Source: Streptomyces pluripotens (GTDB lineage Bacteria > Actinomycetota > Actinomycetes > Streptomycetales > Streptomycetaceae). Taken from it: a stretch of DNA of 64,000 bases. Made by a program: the position numbers and the translations under genes. Below the pieces are notes generated by a model that saw nothing but the letters and a program-made list of their open reading frames with translations, had not been told where the DNA came from and searched no databases. Below, piece after piece: positions 27,994-37,412 of this stretch (position 1 is the first letter of the stretch; every line of letters starts with the position of its first letter). The DNA is taken from assembly GCF_000802245.2 (NCBI RefSeq), contig NZ_CP021080.1, positions 5,394,001-5,458,000 on the forward strand, in the 5' to 3' direction.

Positions 27994-29126
27994 TGAGCGA
28001 CTCTTCCTGGGGGGCGCCGTCACCGGCCGGGCAGGCCGGGTACTGGGGGCACACCGTGGGTGGGCCTGTCCAGGGGGCTGCCCCGGCGGGTCCCGCGTAC
28101 GATGCGCCTGAGGCGCCGCAGACTCGCCCCATGCCCATCGCGTCCGACCTGCCCGCATACGGCGGAGACCAGGACGACGACCGGGGGGCCGCTCTGCTGA
28201 GTGGTCCCCTGTTCCGAGACGAGACCTTCCAGGACCGGCCGGTCCCGGCTGAGACCCAGAATCCGGAGCCCATGCCCGACGCCCCGCAGCCGCCGCCGGC
28301 GCCGCAGAAGAAGAGCGCGGGTCGTGACCTGAGCGCGGCCATAGGGGTCGGTGTCGGACTCGGTGTGGTGATCGTCGCGTCCCTGTTCATCGTCAAGGCC
28401 GTATTCGTCGGCGTGATAGCGGTCGCGGTCGTCGTCGGCCTGTGGGAGCTGACCAGCAGACTGCAGGAACGCAAGGGCATCAGGGCACCGCTGGTACCGC
28501 TCGCGGTGGGTGGTGCGGCGATGGTGGTCGCCGGCTACGTGCGCGGCGCCGAGGGCGCCTGGGTGGCCATGGCACTGACGGCCCTGGCAGTCCTGGTCTG
28601 GCGCATGACCGAGCCACCGGAGGATTACCTCAAGGACGTCACGGCCGGTGTCTTCGCAGCCTTCTACGTGCCCTTCCTGGCCACCTTCGTCGCGCTGCTG
28701 CTCGCCGCTGACGACGGACCCTGGCGGGTCCTGACCTTCCTGCTCCTGACGGTCGTCAGCGACACGGGCGCCTACGCCGTCGGCTGGCGCTTCGGCAAAC
28801 ACAAGCTCGCCCCGCGCATCAGCCCCGGCAAGACCCGGGAGGGTCTGCTGGGCGCGGTGCTGTTCGCGATGGTCGCAGGCGCACTGTGCATGCAGTTCCT
28901 GATCGACGGCGGTACCTGGTGGCAGGGACTGCTGCTGGGCCTCGCGGTCGCGGCCAGTGCCACCCTGGGCGACCTCGGCGAGTCCATGATCAAGCGCGAC
29001 CTGGGCATCAAGGACATGGGCACCTTGCTCCCCGGACACGGCGGCATCATGGACCGGCTGGACTCGCTGCTGCCCACGGCTCCCGTGGTGTGGCTGCTGA
29101 TGGTGGGGTTCGTCGGCTCCGCGTGA
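27993..29126 (+). CDS. cdsA: Phosphatidate cytidylyltransferase CdsA
   Basis: A 377-residue membrane enzyme that makes CDP-diacylglycerol for phosphatidylinositol, phosphatidylglycerol and cardiolipin synthesis. About 115 N-terminal residues are Pro/Gly/Ala-rich and cytoplasmic. Seven to eight membrane spans follow, and the C-terminal signature is seen in SDTGAYAVGWRFGKHK, RISPGKTREG and LLPGHGGIMDRLDSL. The frr overlap implies co-expression. Confidence 0.95.
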   Translation: MSDSSWGAPSPAGQAGYWGHTVGGPVQGAAPAGPAYDAPEAPQTRPMPIASDLPAYGGDQDDDRGAALLSGPLFRDETFQDRPVPAETQNPEPMPDAPQPPPAPQKKSAGRDLSAAIGVGVGLGVVIVASLFIVKAVFVGVIAVAVVVGLWELTSRLQERKGIRAPLVPLAVGGAAMVVAGYVRGAEGAWVAMALTALAVLVWRMTEPPEDYLKDVTAGVFAAFYVPFLATFVALLLAADDGPWRVLTFLLLTVVSDTGAYAVGWRFGKHKLAPRISPGKTREGLLGAVLFAMVAGALCMQFLIDGGTWWQGLLLGLAVAASATLGDLGESMIKRDLGIKDMGTLLPGHGGIMDRLDSLLPTAPVVWLLMVGFVGSA

Positions 29127-29231
29127 GTTTCCGCGCTCCGTACGGCTTGCGGGCCTCTGTCCTGTGCACAGGGCGGGGGCCCGTCGCCGTCCCGGCTCCG
29201 GCGCACTCGGGCGTGTGTGCACGGCCGCGAT

Positions 29232-29247
29232 GGTCGTACGGTCGTAC
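29232..29247. repeat. Tandem GGTCGTAC repeat upstream of the SRPBCC gene
   Basis: Two adjoining copies of GGTCGTAC occupy 29232-29239 and 29240-29247, each with a CGTACG-like palindrome at its edge. They lie about 80 bases ahead of the next start codon. An operator role is only a possibility. Confidence 0.4.
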
Positions 29248-29323
29248 GAGGGGGACCATTCTGGGCACAGGGCCCTCCGGTCTCCGTGCCGGGGCCTCGG
29301 GAGACAGCTGAAAGGAGGGCGCC

Positions 29324-29770
29324 ATGTCCGCCTTCCACGAGGAGATAGACATCGACCGGACGCCCGGTGACGTCTGGGCGTACGTGACCGATCCCAACCG
29401 TCTGCCGGAATGGCAGCAGAGCGCGGTGTCGGTCGAGCAGCTGGACGACGGCCCGCTGGCTCTGGGGTCCCGGCTCCGGATCACTCGGCACGTCGGCCGC
29501 CGTGACATGCCGATGACCATGCGGATCACCGAGTTCGAACCCCCACGCACCTGGGGCATGCGCGGTATCGACGGCCCGGTCCGGGGCCTCGTCCACGGCG
29601 AGGTCACACCGCTCGCCGACGGCCGCACCCGCGTGACCATGGACCTGGACTTCGAGGGCCACGGCATCGGCAAAGTGCTGGTGCCCCTGGTCGTGCGCCC
29701 ACAGGTCCGCAAGGAACTGCCGCACAACGAGCGTCTGCTCAAGGAGCACCTGGAGCACACCGGAGGGTAG
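29324..29770 (+). CDS. SRPBCC (START-like) family protein
   Basis: A 148-residue protein of the helix-grip fold. It starts AFHEEIDIDRTPGDVWAYVTDPNRLPEWQ, the standard opening of polyketide cyclase/dehydrase and lipid-transport relatives. The C-terminal long helix PQVRKELPHNERLLKEHLE closes the cavity. AAAGGAGG precedes the ATG. The ligand is unknown. It is a single gene between cdsA and rlmN. Confidence 0.85.
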   Translation: MSAFHEEIDIDRTPGDVWAYVTDPNRLPEWQQSAVSVEQLDDGPLALGSRLRITRHVGRRDMPMTMRITEFEPPRTWGMRGIDGPVRGLVHGEVTPLADGRTRVTMDLDFEGHGIGKVLVPLVVRPQVRKELPHNERLLKEHLEHTGG

Positions 29771-29965
29771 CCCGGTTCACGGCGAGTCGGTGTTGACAGG
29801 GAGCGGGTACCCTGGAGGGGCCCGTGGCGCCCAGCCGTGGGCCCCTGATTCGTTCCCGCCCTCGCGGGGCTGCCCTGTGAGGTCTCCCCGCTCCGGCATC
29901 GCTGTGCCGTGGCCCCCGCCGACGCGGGGGTGCGAGGCCCCGTCGTCCTGAGGAGTCACCCGACC

Positions 29966-31078
29966 GTGGCACGCCCAGCCCCCGGAGAACTCACCTTCGC
30001 CGCCCCGCGCGGAGCCAAGAAGCCGCCGCGGCACCTCGCCGACCTCACGCCCGCCGAGCGCAAGGACGCGGTGGCTGAGATCGGTGAGAAGCCCTTCCGC
30101 GCCAAACAGCTCTCGCAGCAGTACTTCGCGCGGTACGCGCACGACCCGGAACAGTGGACCGACATTCCCGCCGGGTCGCGCGGCAAACTCAGGGAAGCGT
30201 TGTTCCCGGAGCTGATGACCGTCGTCCGGCACCTGTCGACGGACCAGGGGACCACGCGCAAGACGCTGTGGAGGCTGTTCGACGGCACGCTGGTGGAGTC
30301 CGTGCTGATGCGCTACCCGGACCGGGTGACCATGTGCATCAGCTCGCAGGCGGGATGCGGGATGAACTGCCCGTTCTGTGCCACGGGGCAGGCGGGGCTG
30401 GACCGGAATCTGTCCACCGCCGAGATCGTCCACCAGATCGTGGACGGGATGCGTGCCCTGCGCGACGGCGAGGTACCCGGGGGGCCGGCCCGGCTGTCCA
30501 ACATCGTCTTCATGGGCATGGGTGAGCCGCTCGCCAACTACAACCGGGTCGTGCGGGCGATTCGGGCACTGACGGACCCGGCTCCCGACGGACTCGGGCT
30601 CTCGCAGCGGGGCATCACCGTCTCGACCGTCGGACTCGTGCCGGCCATCCACCGGTTCGCCGACGAGGGCTTCAGGTGCCGGTTGGCGATCTCCCTGCAC
30701 GCCCCCGACGACGAGTTGCGCGACACCCTGGTGCCCGTGAACACCCGGTGGAAGGTGCGCGAGGTGCTGGACGCCGGCTTCGAATACGCGGCGAAGTCCG
30801 GACGCCGGCTGTCCATCGAGTACGCCCTGATCCGGGACATCAACGACCAGGCCTGGCGCGGCGACCGGCTCGGCCGGCTGCTCAGGGGCAAGCCCGTGCA
30901 CGTCAACCTCATCCCGCTCAACCCGACCCCGGGGTCCAAGTGGACGGCCTCCAGGCCGGCGGACGAGAAGGCGTTCGTCGAGGCCATCGCGGCGCACGGT
31001 GTGCCCGTCACCATCCGGGACACCCGCGGTCAGGAGATCGACGGGGCATGTGGTCAGCTCGCGGCCACCGAGCGGTAA
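29966..31078 (+). CDS. rlmN: 23S rRNA/tRNA adenine-C2 methyltransferase RlmN
   Basis: A 370-residue radical-SAM enzyme that methylates A2503 of 23S rRNA and A37 of some tRNAs. The cluster ligands are in [11 protein letters not shown], and the segments [12 protein letters not shown] and ISTVG-like [10 protein letters not shown] support the family. A C-terminal ACGQLA cysteine is the acceptor for the methyl intermediate. GTG at 29966 has GAGGAG upstream and begins [10 protein letters not shown]. The longer 29909 start adds non-conserved sequence. Confidence 0.94.
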   Translation: MARPAPGELTFAAPRGAKKPPRHLADLTPAERKDAVAEIGEKPFRAKQLSQQYFARYAHDPEQWTDIPAGSRGKLREALFPELMTVVRHLSTDQGTTRKTLWRLFDGTLVESVLMRYPDRVTMCISSQAGCGMNCPFCATGQAGLDRNLSTAEIVHQIVDGMRALRDGEVPGGPARLSNIVFMGMGEPLANYNRVVRAIRALTDPAPDGLGLSQRGITVSTVGLVPAIHRFADEGFRCRLAISLHAPDDELRDTLVPVNTRWKVREVLDAGFEYAAKSGRRLSIEYALIRDINDQAWRGDRLGRLLRGKPVHVNLIPLNPTPGSKWTASRPADEKAFVEAIAAHGVPVTIRDTRGQEIDGACGQLAATER

Positions 31079-31114
31079 CCTGACTCCGTCCACGTATTCT
31101 CACATCTTCATATT

Positions 31115-31205
31115 CCGACAGGGGAGCGCCACAGCGCTGAGAGTGCGGCAACCGGGCCGCAGACCCTCTGAACCTCGCCCAGGTCATTCTGGGTAGGAAG
31201 TTCGG
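31115..31205 (+). promoter_or_regulatory. TPP riboswitch (THI element)
   Basis: The sequence carries the hallmark GGGGAGC, GCTGAGAGTGCGGC, GCAGACCCTCTGAACC and TCATTCTGGGTAGGAAG blocks of the thiamine-pyrophosphate aptamer, in order and spacing. Closing helix P1 can form between CCGA near 31115 and TCGG near 31205. It sits about 93 bases upstream of the thiamine ABC transporter and should shut it off when TPP is plentiful. Confidence 0.95.
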
Positions 31206-31224
31206 TCTTCGCTCAAGCTGTTGC

Positions 31225-31261
31225 GCCCTGCCTGGTCTCCTTCGAGGAGCCCGGGCAGGGC
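31225..31261 (+). terminator. Expression-platform hairpin after the TPP aptamer
   Basis: GCCCTGCC pairs with GGCAGGGC, and inside it CTCCT can pair with AGGAG around a TCG loop. The structure lies between the aptamer and the thiB ribosome binding site (CCAGGAGG near 31283). It could be a regulated terminator; no T-run follows. Confidence 0.55.
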
Positions 31262-31297
31262 CGCGTCTCTTCCTGGTCAACCCCAGGAGGACATCCA

Positions 31298-32380
31298 GTG
31301 CACACCAAGAACCTCGTGGCCGTGACGGTCGGTCTCGGCCTGGTCGCGCTGCCCGCGCTCACCGCGTGCGGCTCGACCGACGCCAAGAAGTCCGCGGACT
31401 CCAAGACCGTGACCCTGGTCAGCCACGCATCGTGGAGCGTGTCCAAGAACGTCATCAAGGACTTCGAGAAGCAGTCCGGATACCGGGTCAGGGTCCTCAG
31501 GGACGGCGATGCCGGGCAGGCCGTCAACAAGGCGATCCTCACCAAGGACCATCCGCAGGGCGACGTCTTCTTCGGCGTCGACAACACCCTGCTGTCCCGG
31601 GCCCTCGACAACGGCCTGTTCCAGCCCTACCAGGCGAAGGGCTCCGATCTGGTCCTTCCGGAGTACCGTGTCGACCAGGGCAAGCACCGCGTCACGCCCA
31701 TCGACACCGGCGACATCTGCGTGAACTACGACAAGGCGTACTTCAGCAAGCACAAGCTGACCCCGCCCCAGTCCTTCGCTGACCTGGCCAAGCCCGAGTA
31801 CAAGAACCTGCTCGTCACTGAGAACGCGGCCACCTCCTCGCCGGGCCTCGGCTTCCTGCTGGGCAGCGCGGCGAAGTTCGGAGACCAGGGCTGGCCGGAC
31901 TACTGGAAGAAGCTCAAGGCCAACGGAGTCAAGGTCGTCGACGGCTGGGAGCAGGCCTACTACCAGGAGTTCTCCGGCTCCTCCGAGGGGAAGAAGGCCG
32001 GCGGGGACCGGCCGCTGGTGGTGTCGTACGCCTCCTCACCGCCCGCCGAGGTGATCTTTGCCAAGAAGCGGCCCAGCACCGCGCCCACCGGGGTCGCCTA
32101 CGGGACCTGCTTCCGGCAGACCGAATACGCGGGCCTGCTGAGCAACGCGACGAACACCAAGGGCGGCAAGGCGTTCCTCGACTTCCTGCTCACCAAGGAG
32201 TTCCAGGAGGACATGCCGCTGAAGATGTTCGTCTACCCGGTGCGCAAGGGTGCCCAGGTACCGCCGGACTTCACCAAGTACGGCCCGCCGGCCAAGGACC
32301 CCGAGACCATGTCCCCCGGCAGCATCGCCACCCATCGTGATCAGTGGGTCAAGTCGTGGACGTCGCTGATACTGAAGTAG
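31298..32380 (+). CDS. thiB: Thiamine ABC transporter substrate-binding lipoprotein
   Basis: A 360-residue lipoprotein with a signal peptide ending in the lipobox LTAC (Cys24). The mature part begins with a type II binding-protein fold (VTLVSHASWSVSKNVIKDFEKQSGYRV), as in ThiB/TbpA. The TPP riboswitch and the thiP and thiQ genes downstream identify the substrate as thiamine or its phosphates. GTG at 31298 is preceded by CAGGAGG. Its end overlaps the thiP start. Confidence 0.93.
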   Translation: MHTKNLVAVTVGLGLVALPALTACGSTDAKKSADSKTVTLVSHASWSVSKNVIKDFEKQSGYRVRVLRDGDAGQAVNKAILTKDHPQGDVFFGVDNTLLSRALDNGLFQPYQAKGSDLVLPEYRVDQGKHRVTPIDTGDICVNYDKAYFSKHKLTPPQSFADLAKPEYKNLLVTENAATSSPGLGFLLGSAAKFGDQGWPDYWKKLKANGVKVVDGWEQAYYQEFSGSSEGKKAGGDRPLVVSYASSPPAEVIFAKKRPSTAPTGVAYGTCFRQTEYAGLLSNATNTKGGKAFLDFLLTKEFQEDMPLKMFVYPVRKGAQVPPDFTKYGPPAKDPETMSPGSIATHRDQWVKSWTSLILK

Positions 32381-34026
32381 CCCGGCGGGGTGCGGCGCGC
32401 GGGAGCGCGGCGCGGCTGGGGCTCATGGTCCTGCCCGTCGCGTTCTTCGCGCTGTTCTTCGCCTGGCCGGTGACCGCGATCGTCACGCGCGGGCTCAGGG
32501 CCGACGGGACCTGGCGACTGGGGCGGATCGCGGATGTCGTCACACAGCCGGACATCCAGCACGTGCTCTGGTTCACCACCTGGCAGGCGCTCGCCTCCAC
32601 CGCGCTCACCCTGCTGCTGGCACTGCCCGCCGCCTACGTCTTCGCCCGCCTCGACTTCCCGGGCAGACAACTGCTGCGGGCCGTCGTCACCATTCCGTTC
32701 GTACTCCCGACCGTCGTCGCCGGCACCGCCTTCCTGGCGCTGGTCGGGCACAACGGGCTGCTTGACCAGCTCTGGGGCGTACGGCTGGACACCACCGTGT
32801 GGGCGATCCTGCTGGCCCACGTCTTCTTCAACTACGCGGTCGTCGTACGGACGGTCGGCGGGCTGTGGGCCCAGCTCGACCCGCGGCAGGAGGAGGCCGC
32901 CCGGATGCTGGGCGTCTCGCCGCTGACGGCGTGGCGGAAGGTCACCCTGCCCGCGCTCGCGCCCGCCGTGGCCGCCGCCGCCCTGATGGTGTTCCTGTTC
33001 ACCTTCACCTCCTTCGGCGTGGTGCAGATCCTCGGCGGACCCACCTTCGCCACCGTTGAAGTGGAGATCTACCGGCAGACCTCCGAGATCTTCGACCTGT
33101 CCACGGCCGCAGTCCTCACCCTCGTGCAGTTCGTCGCGGTCGGCGCGATCCTCGCCGTGCACGCCTGGACCCTACGGCGGCGGGAGACGGCCCTGCGACT
33201 GGTTGACGCATCAGTGACCGCCCGCCGGCCCCGCGGGGCCGCGCAGTGGGCGCTGCTCGTCGGGGTCCTCGCCACCGTCGGGCTGCTGCTCGTCCTACCA
33301 CTCGCCGTGCTGGTCCAGCGTTCCCTCGACGCGCCCGGCTTCGGCTATTACCGGGCGCTCACCGACCCCGACGGCGGTACCTTGCTGGTGGCGCCGGTGC
33401 ACGCGGTGTGGACCTCGCTGGAGTACGCCCTCGCCGCCACCGTGATCGCGGTGCTGATCGGGGGGTTCGCCGCCGCCGCACTGGCCCGCCGGGACGCGGG
33501 ACGGCTGGTGCGGGGTTTCGATGCGCTGCTGATGCTGCCGCTCGGCGTGTCCGCGGTGACCGTCGGCTTCGGGTTCCTGATCGCGCTCGACCGGCCGCCG
33601 CTGGACCTGCGGCAGTCCTGGATCTTGGTGCCGCTCGCGCAGGCGTTGGTGGGAGCCCCCTTCGTCGTACGGACGATGCTGCCCGTGCTGCGCGCGGTGG
33701 ACGAGCGGCTCAGGGAGGCGGCCGCCGTACTCGGGGCCTCGCCCTGGCGGGTGTGGCGCGAGGTGGATCTGCCGATGGTACGGCGGGCGCTGCTGGTCGC
33801 CGCCGGATTCGCGTTCGCCGTCTCGCTCGGCGAGTTCGGGGCGACCGTGTTCATCGCCCGGTCTGACAATCCGACGCTCCCGGTCGCCGTGGCCCGGCTG
33901 CTCAGCCGTCCAGGGGAACTCAACTACGGCCAGGCCATGGCCCTTTCAACCATTCTGATGGTGGTGTGCGCCGTGGCTCTGCTGATCCTGGAACGGCTGC
34001 GCACCGATCGGACGGGGGAGTTCTGA
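32344..34026 (+). CDS. thiP: Thiamine ABC transporter permease (fused two-domain)
   Basis: A 560-residue permease with two tandem inner-membrane domains, each with about six spans. EAA loops appear as EEAARMLGVSPLTAWRKVTLPAL near residue 185 and REAAAVLGASPWRVWREVDLPM near 460. This duplicated layout is that of ThiP. The start is GTG at 32344 inside thiB, with GTG at 32356 an equally possible choice because no ribosome binding site decides. Confidence 0.92.
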   Translation: MGQVVDVADTEVARRGAARGSAARLGLMVLPVAFFALFFAWPVTAIVTRGLRADGTWRLGRIADVVTQPDIQHVLWFTTWQALASTALTLLLALPAAYVFARLDFPGRQLLRAVVTIPFVLPTVVAGTAFLALVGHNGLLDQLWGVRLDTTVWAILLAHVFFNYAVVVRTVGGLWAQLDPRQEEAARMLGVSPLTAWRKVTLPALAPAVAAAALMVFLFTFTSFGVVQILGGPTFATVEVEIYRQTSEIFDLSTAAVLTLVQFVAVGAILAVHAWTLRRRETALRLVDASVTARRPRGAAQWALLVGVLATVGLLLVLPLAVLVQRSLDAPGFGYYRALTDPDGGTLLVAPVHAVWTSLEYALAATVIAVLIGGFAAAALARRDAGRLVRGFDALLMLPLGVSAVTVGFGFLIALDRPPLDLRQSWILVPLAQALVGAPFVVRTMLPVLRAVDERLREAAAVLGASPWRVWREVDLPMVRRALLVAAGFAFAVSLGEFGATVFIARSDNPTLPVAVARLLSRPGELNYGQAMALSTILMVVCAVALLILERLRTDRTGEF

Positions 34027-35045
34027 TGCTGCTCAGCCTTGAGGCCGCAACCGTGCGCTTCGGTGGGCGGGCCGTGCTCGACGCGGTCGACCTCGACGTC
34101 GCCGAGCACGAGGTGGTGTGTGTGCTCGGGCCGAGCGGCAGCGGCAAGTCGACGCTGCTCCGGGCGGTTGCCGGACTGCAGCCGCTGGACCGTGGGCGGG
34201 TGCTGCTCGACGGCCGTGATCGAACGGGCGTGCCCGCGCACAAGCGTGGTGTGGGCCTGATGTTCCAGGATCACCAGCTCTTCCCGCAGCGGGACGTCGG
34301 AGCCAACGTGGCCTTCGGGCTGCGCATGCAGGGCGTGGCCAAGGGCGCACGGGATGGCGAGGTGAGCCAGTTGCTGGAGCTGGTCGGCCTGCCGGGGGCC
34401 GCCCGGCGGGCTGTGGCCGGGCTGTCCGGCGGTGAGCAGCAGCGTGTGGCCCTCGCCCGCGCACTCGCGCCCCGGCCCCGGCTGCTCATGCTGGACGAGC
34501 CGCTGGGCCAGCTCGACCGTTCGCTGCGAGAGCGCCTGGTGGTCGAACTGAGGGAACTCTTCGGCCGGCTGGGCACCACCGTGCTGGCCGTCACCCACGA
34601 CCAGGGCGAGGCCTTCGCCTTGGCCGACCGGGTGGTGGTGATGCGGGACGGCCGGATTGCGCAGTCCGGTTCGCCCCTGGAGGTCTGGCAGCGGCCCGCC
34701 GACGCGTTCGTGGCCCGGTTCCTCGGCTTCGACAACGTGGTCCCGGCGACCGTCGCCGGTACGGTCGCCGACAGCCCGTGGGGCAAGCTACCGGTGCCGG
34801 ACGGCTCACCACAGGGACGCCGCGCACTCCTCGTACGGCCCGCCGGGGTGAGGCTCGTGGCGGTCGATGCGGGCCTGCCCTGCACGGTGACCGCCCGCAC
34901 CTTCAAGGGCACGCATGTGACCGTTCGCCTCCAGCCCGGGGACGGCCCGCTCCTGGAGGCGGCCTGCGCACTCCGGGACGCGCCGGATACCGGGGCTTCG
35001 GTGGGTGTCGCATTCGATGTGGCTGAAATCGTCGTGCTCGATTGA
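34026..35045 (+). CDS. thiQ: Thiamine ABC transporter ATP-binding protein
   Basis: A 339-residue ATPase. Walker A is GPSGSGKSTLLR, the signature LSGGEQQRVALARALA, Walker B LLMLDEPLGQLD and the switch histidine in AVTHDQGEA. A C-terminal regulatory domain of about 100 residues follows, which is longer than in E. coli ThiQ. The ATG at 34026 overlaps the thiP stop. A longer frame starts inside thiP but is not needed. Confidence 0.93.
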   Translation: MLLSLEAATVRFGGRAVLDAVDLDVAEHEVVCVLGPSGSGKSTLLRAVAGLQPLDRGRVLLDGRDRTGVPAHKRGVGLMFQDHQLFPQRDVGANVAFGLRMQGVAKGARDGEVSQLLELVGLPGAARRAVAGLSGGEQQRVALARALAPRPRLLMLDEPLGQLDRSLRERLVVELRELFGRLGTTVLAVTHDQGEAFALADRVVVMRDGRIAQSGSPLEVWQRPADAFVARFLGFDNVVPATVAGTVADSPWGKLPVPDGSPQGRRALLVRPAGVRLVAVDAGLPCTVTARTFKGTHVTVRLQPGDGPLLEAACALRDAPDTGASVGVAFDVAEIVVLD

Positions 35046-35069
35046 TCACCACCCTCCTAGGGTTGGGTC

Positions 35070-35867
35070 ATGACTTTGCTCACGCATGACCGCTACTGTG
35101 ACGAAATCGCCCGTCAGGTCGTCCAGTTGAGGGACGTGGTGACCTCCGGTGCCGACCTGTCAGCCACCGTGCCGACCTGCCCCGACTGGTCGCTGGAAGA
35201 CCTCGTACGGCACATGGGGGGTGCCCTGCGCTGGGTGGACGCCCTGGTGCGCGACCGGGCGCAGGAGAACATCCCCTCCGACCGGATTCCGCTGCGCGGG
35301 GGACCGGAGCAGCGGGGCGACGCATCGGCCCTGGACAAGTGGCTGGCCGAGACCGGCGAACTGGTCGTGGCCGCGTTGCGCGAGGCCGGACCGGACACCA
35401 GGGTGTGGAGCTGGCAGGGCACATCGACGTCCGGTTTCTGGGCCAGGCGGATGGCCAACGAGATCACCGTTCACCGCGCCGATGCCACCCTCGCCGCCGG
35501 GCTGCCTTTCGAGGTGGCGCCGGAGGTCGCCACCGACGCGTTGGACGAATGGCTGGATCTCACCGTGTGGTTCCAGCAGCGCAGGGGGGACCAGGAGCGT
35601 TACCGGCTGGACGGACCGACCCGCTCGATCCATCTCCACGCCACCGACGCCGACCCCGCTCTGAACGCCGAATGGCTCCTGGAGTTCGGGGCGGACGGCG
35701 TCCGCTGGCGCCGCGGACACGAGAAGGCGACGGTCGCCCTGCGTGGACCGCTCACCTCGGTCCTGCTCGCCTTCTACCGACGGCTGCCGCTGGACACCCC
35801 CGGACTTGACGTGTTGGGCGAGCGCGAGGTGCTGGACTTCTGGATGTCGCGGCCCGTCTTCGGCTGA
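35070..35867 (+). CDS. Maleylpyruvate isomerase family (mycothiol-dependent/DinB-like) protein
   Basis: A 265-residue protein of the actinobacterial MDMPI-N family. It begins with a four-helix bundle (YCDEIARQVVQLRDVV) and the motif VPTCPDWSLEDLVRHMGGALRWV. The metal-site histidine is in RHMGG and the second in NEITVHRADA. Many members use mycothiol, but the reaction is unknown for this group. It is separated from thiQ by 24 bases and followed by a terminator. Confidence 0.82.
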   Translation: MTLLTHDRYCDEIARQVVQLRDVVTSGADLSATVPTCPDWSLEDLVRHMGGALRWVDALVRDRAQENIPSDRIPLRGGPEQRGDASALDKWLAETGELVVAALREAGPDTRVWSWQGTSTSGFWARRMANEITVHRADATLAAGLPFEVAPEVATDALDEWLDLTVWFQQRRGDQERYRLDGPTRSIHLHATDADPALNAEWLLEFGADGVRWRRGHEKATVALRGPLTSVLLAFYRRLPLDTPGLDVLGEREVLDFWMSRPVFG

Positions 35868-35873
35868 GCACGA

Positions 35874-35911
35874 CCGTGGCCCGCCTCCCCGGAAGGCAAG
35901 GCGGGCCACGG
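35874..35911. terminator. Bidirectional terminator between convergent genes
   Basis: A perfect 13-bp stem, CCGTGGCCCGCCT pairing with AGGCGGGCCACGG around a 12-base loop, fills the gap between the MDMPI gene and the LAETG gene. It can serve both strands. Confidence 0.85.
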
Positions 35912-35932
35912 CGGCGGTCTGCGGAAGCGGCG

Positions 35933-36598
35933 TCAGCCGTCGTCGCGTGTCCCACGGCGGCGCATGCCGAGGAACACCGCGCCACCACCGACGACCACCA
36001 GGGTGGCCGCGACGCCCGCGATCAGGCCGGTATTGGAGCTGACACCGGTCTCGGCGAGGTCCGAGTCCCCGGCCGCCGGGGAGGGCGCGTTGCTCGACGT
36101 ACCCGCCGCTGCGGAACGGGACTTTGAGGCCGACGGCGTCGGGGCTGCGGACCCGGTCGGGGACGGCGACTTGGAGGCCGTCGGCGGGGTTGTGGACTCC
36201 TCGGACGTGCAGGCGGAGGACGGGGTCGTCAGGCCACCGTCGATGTCCTGGTCCACGGAGCCGTCCGCCTTGATGTGGATGCGGTAGGTGGAGTTGGGCT
36301 TCCAGTCCTCCGGGAAGGTGACCGAAACGCCCTCGGCTGAACCCTTGACCTGCTGTTCGCCCACTTGCGTCTCGACACCGCTGTCACCCTTCAGGAAGAC
36401 GGTGACCGTGGCCTCAGTACCGGAGGCGTCGGTGTCGGTAACGACTATGTCGCCCTTACCACCGTCGCACGTGGCTTCGGCCTTGAAGTCGCTGATGGCG
36501 CACGCGAGCGCGGAGCTCGACAGCCCCAGTACCGCCGCGGCCGAGGCGGCGGCAACTCCCAGGGCATGCGCGGAACGGCGAACGCTACGGCGAGTCAT
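35933..36598 (-). CDS. LAETG-anchored cell-surface protein
   Basis: A 221-residue exported protein. A basic N-terminus and hydrophobic segment end near ALACAIS. The mature domain (about residues 34-120) is a beta-rich region with [23 protein letters not shown] Ser/Thr/Pro/Ala stalk precedes the sortase signal LAETG, then a hydrophobic span [20 protein letters not shown] and RRRG. It should be linked to peptidoglycan by a class E sortase, which recognises LAxTG. AAAGGA precedes the ATG. A near-consensus promoter lies about 100 bases upstream. Confidence 0.88.
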   Translation of the reverse strand: MTRRSVRRSAHALGVAAASAAAVLGLSSSALACAISDFKAEATCDGGKGDIVVTDTDASGTEATVTVFLKGDSGVETQVGEQQVKGSAEGVSVTFPEDWKPNSTYRIHIKADGSVDQDIDGGLTTPSSACTSEESTTPPTASKSPSPTGSAAPTPSASKSRSAAAGTSSNAPSPAAGDSDLAETGVSSNTGLIAGVAATLVVVGGGAVFLGMRRRGTRDDG

Positions 36599-36697
36599 GG
36601 ACACGTTTGTCCTTTGCGGATTGCTAACTGCGGGGGGTGAGGGGGAGTTGGGGCGACACCAGAGGTGAGGCACCATCACCCCCAGGAGGCTCAAAGG

Positions 36698-36725
36698 TTT
36701 ATAAGCGCTCCGTGAGTAGTGTCAA
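36698..36725 (-). promoter_or_regulatory. Near-consensus housekeeping promoter for the LAETG gene
   Basis: On the minus strand TTGACA (36720-36725) is followed by 16 bases and TATAAA (36698-36703). This is the best vegetative promoter match seen in the window. The untranslated leader would be about 90 bases. Confidence 0.75.
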
Positions 36726-36880
36726 TGCATATGCCGTCAACGGCTGTTGACTTTACTCTCTCGTTAACCGCAGAGACGTTTGACCGTGTCCATGACCCGC
36801 CAGATCCGACCGGCGAGGGCGGTGCGATCCGACGCGCAGTGGTCCGGACCCCTCCGGTAGGGCAGTCCGGGCGAGCGGGA

Positions 36881-37288
36881 TCAGCTCCCGACGGCGGCCG
36901 GGTCCATCCACATCACTTCCCAGGTGTGTCCGTCGAGGTCGTCGAAGGCTCGGCCGTACATGAAGCCCTGGTCCTGGGGCTCGCCGCTCGCCGTGCCACC
37001 CGCCGCGATCGCCTTGTCGGCCAACTCATCGACCTTCTCCCGGCTTTCGGCACTCAGGCAGACCAGCACCTCGCTGGTCTTGGTCGCGTCGGAGATCTCC
37101 TTCTTGGTGAAGGTCGCGTAGAACGGCTTGGTGAGCAGCATCGCGACGATGGTGTCACTGATCACCACGGCAGCCGCCTTCTCGTCGGTGAACCGCGGGT
37201 TGATGGTGTAACCGAGTGCCGTGAAGAACTTCTTCGACGCGTCCAGGTCGTCCACGGGCAGGTTGACGAAGATCATCTGCTGGTACAT
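36881..37288 (-). CDS. VOC (glyoxalase/bleomycin-resistance fold) protein
   Basis: A 135-residue single VOC module. It starts MIFVNLPVDDLDASKKFFTALGYTINPRF and ends GRAFDDLDGHTWEVMWMDP, with the DGHxWE metal-ligand pattern. The sequence resembles the extradiol-dioxygenase-like VOC group widespread in actinobacteria. The substrate is unknown. GGGAGAAG precedes the ATG at 37288. Confidence 0.85.
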   Translation of the reverse strand: MYQQMIFVNLPVDDLDASKKFFTALGYTINPRFTDEKAAAVVISDTIVAMLLTKPFYATFTKKEISDATKTSEVLVCLSAESREKVDELADKAIAAGGTASGEPQDQGFMYGRAFDDLDGHTWEVMWMDPAAVGS

Positions 37289-37412
37289 GAGGGCTTCTCC
37301 CGTCGGGGTTCCGTCGTGTGCGGAGCTACGCGGTTGATCGCGTTCGTCAGGTAGACCGGCGGTCCGCGCAGAACTCATCGGCGATCGGAGAAGTTTTTTC
37401 GCGCCGGTTCGT

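Noticed and set aside
25357..28158. A 933-codon open frame antisense to tsf, pyrH and frr
   Set aside because: The opposite strand holds three textbook genes. Long antisense frames are expected at this GC content, and the translation is low-complexity without any family motif.
29795..29813. TTGACA followed by TACCCT upstream of rlmN
   Set aside because: The spacer is only about nine bases, far from the 16-18 needed for a housekeeping promoter.
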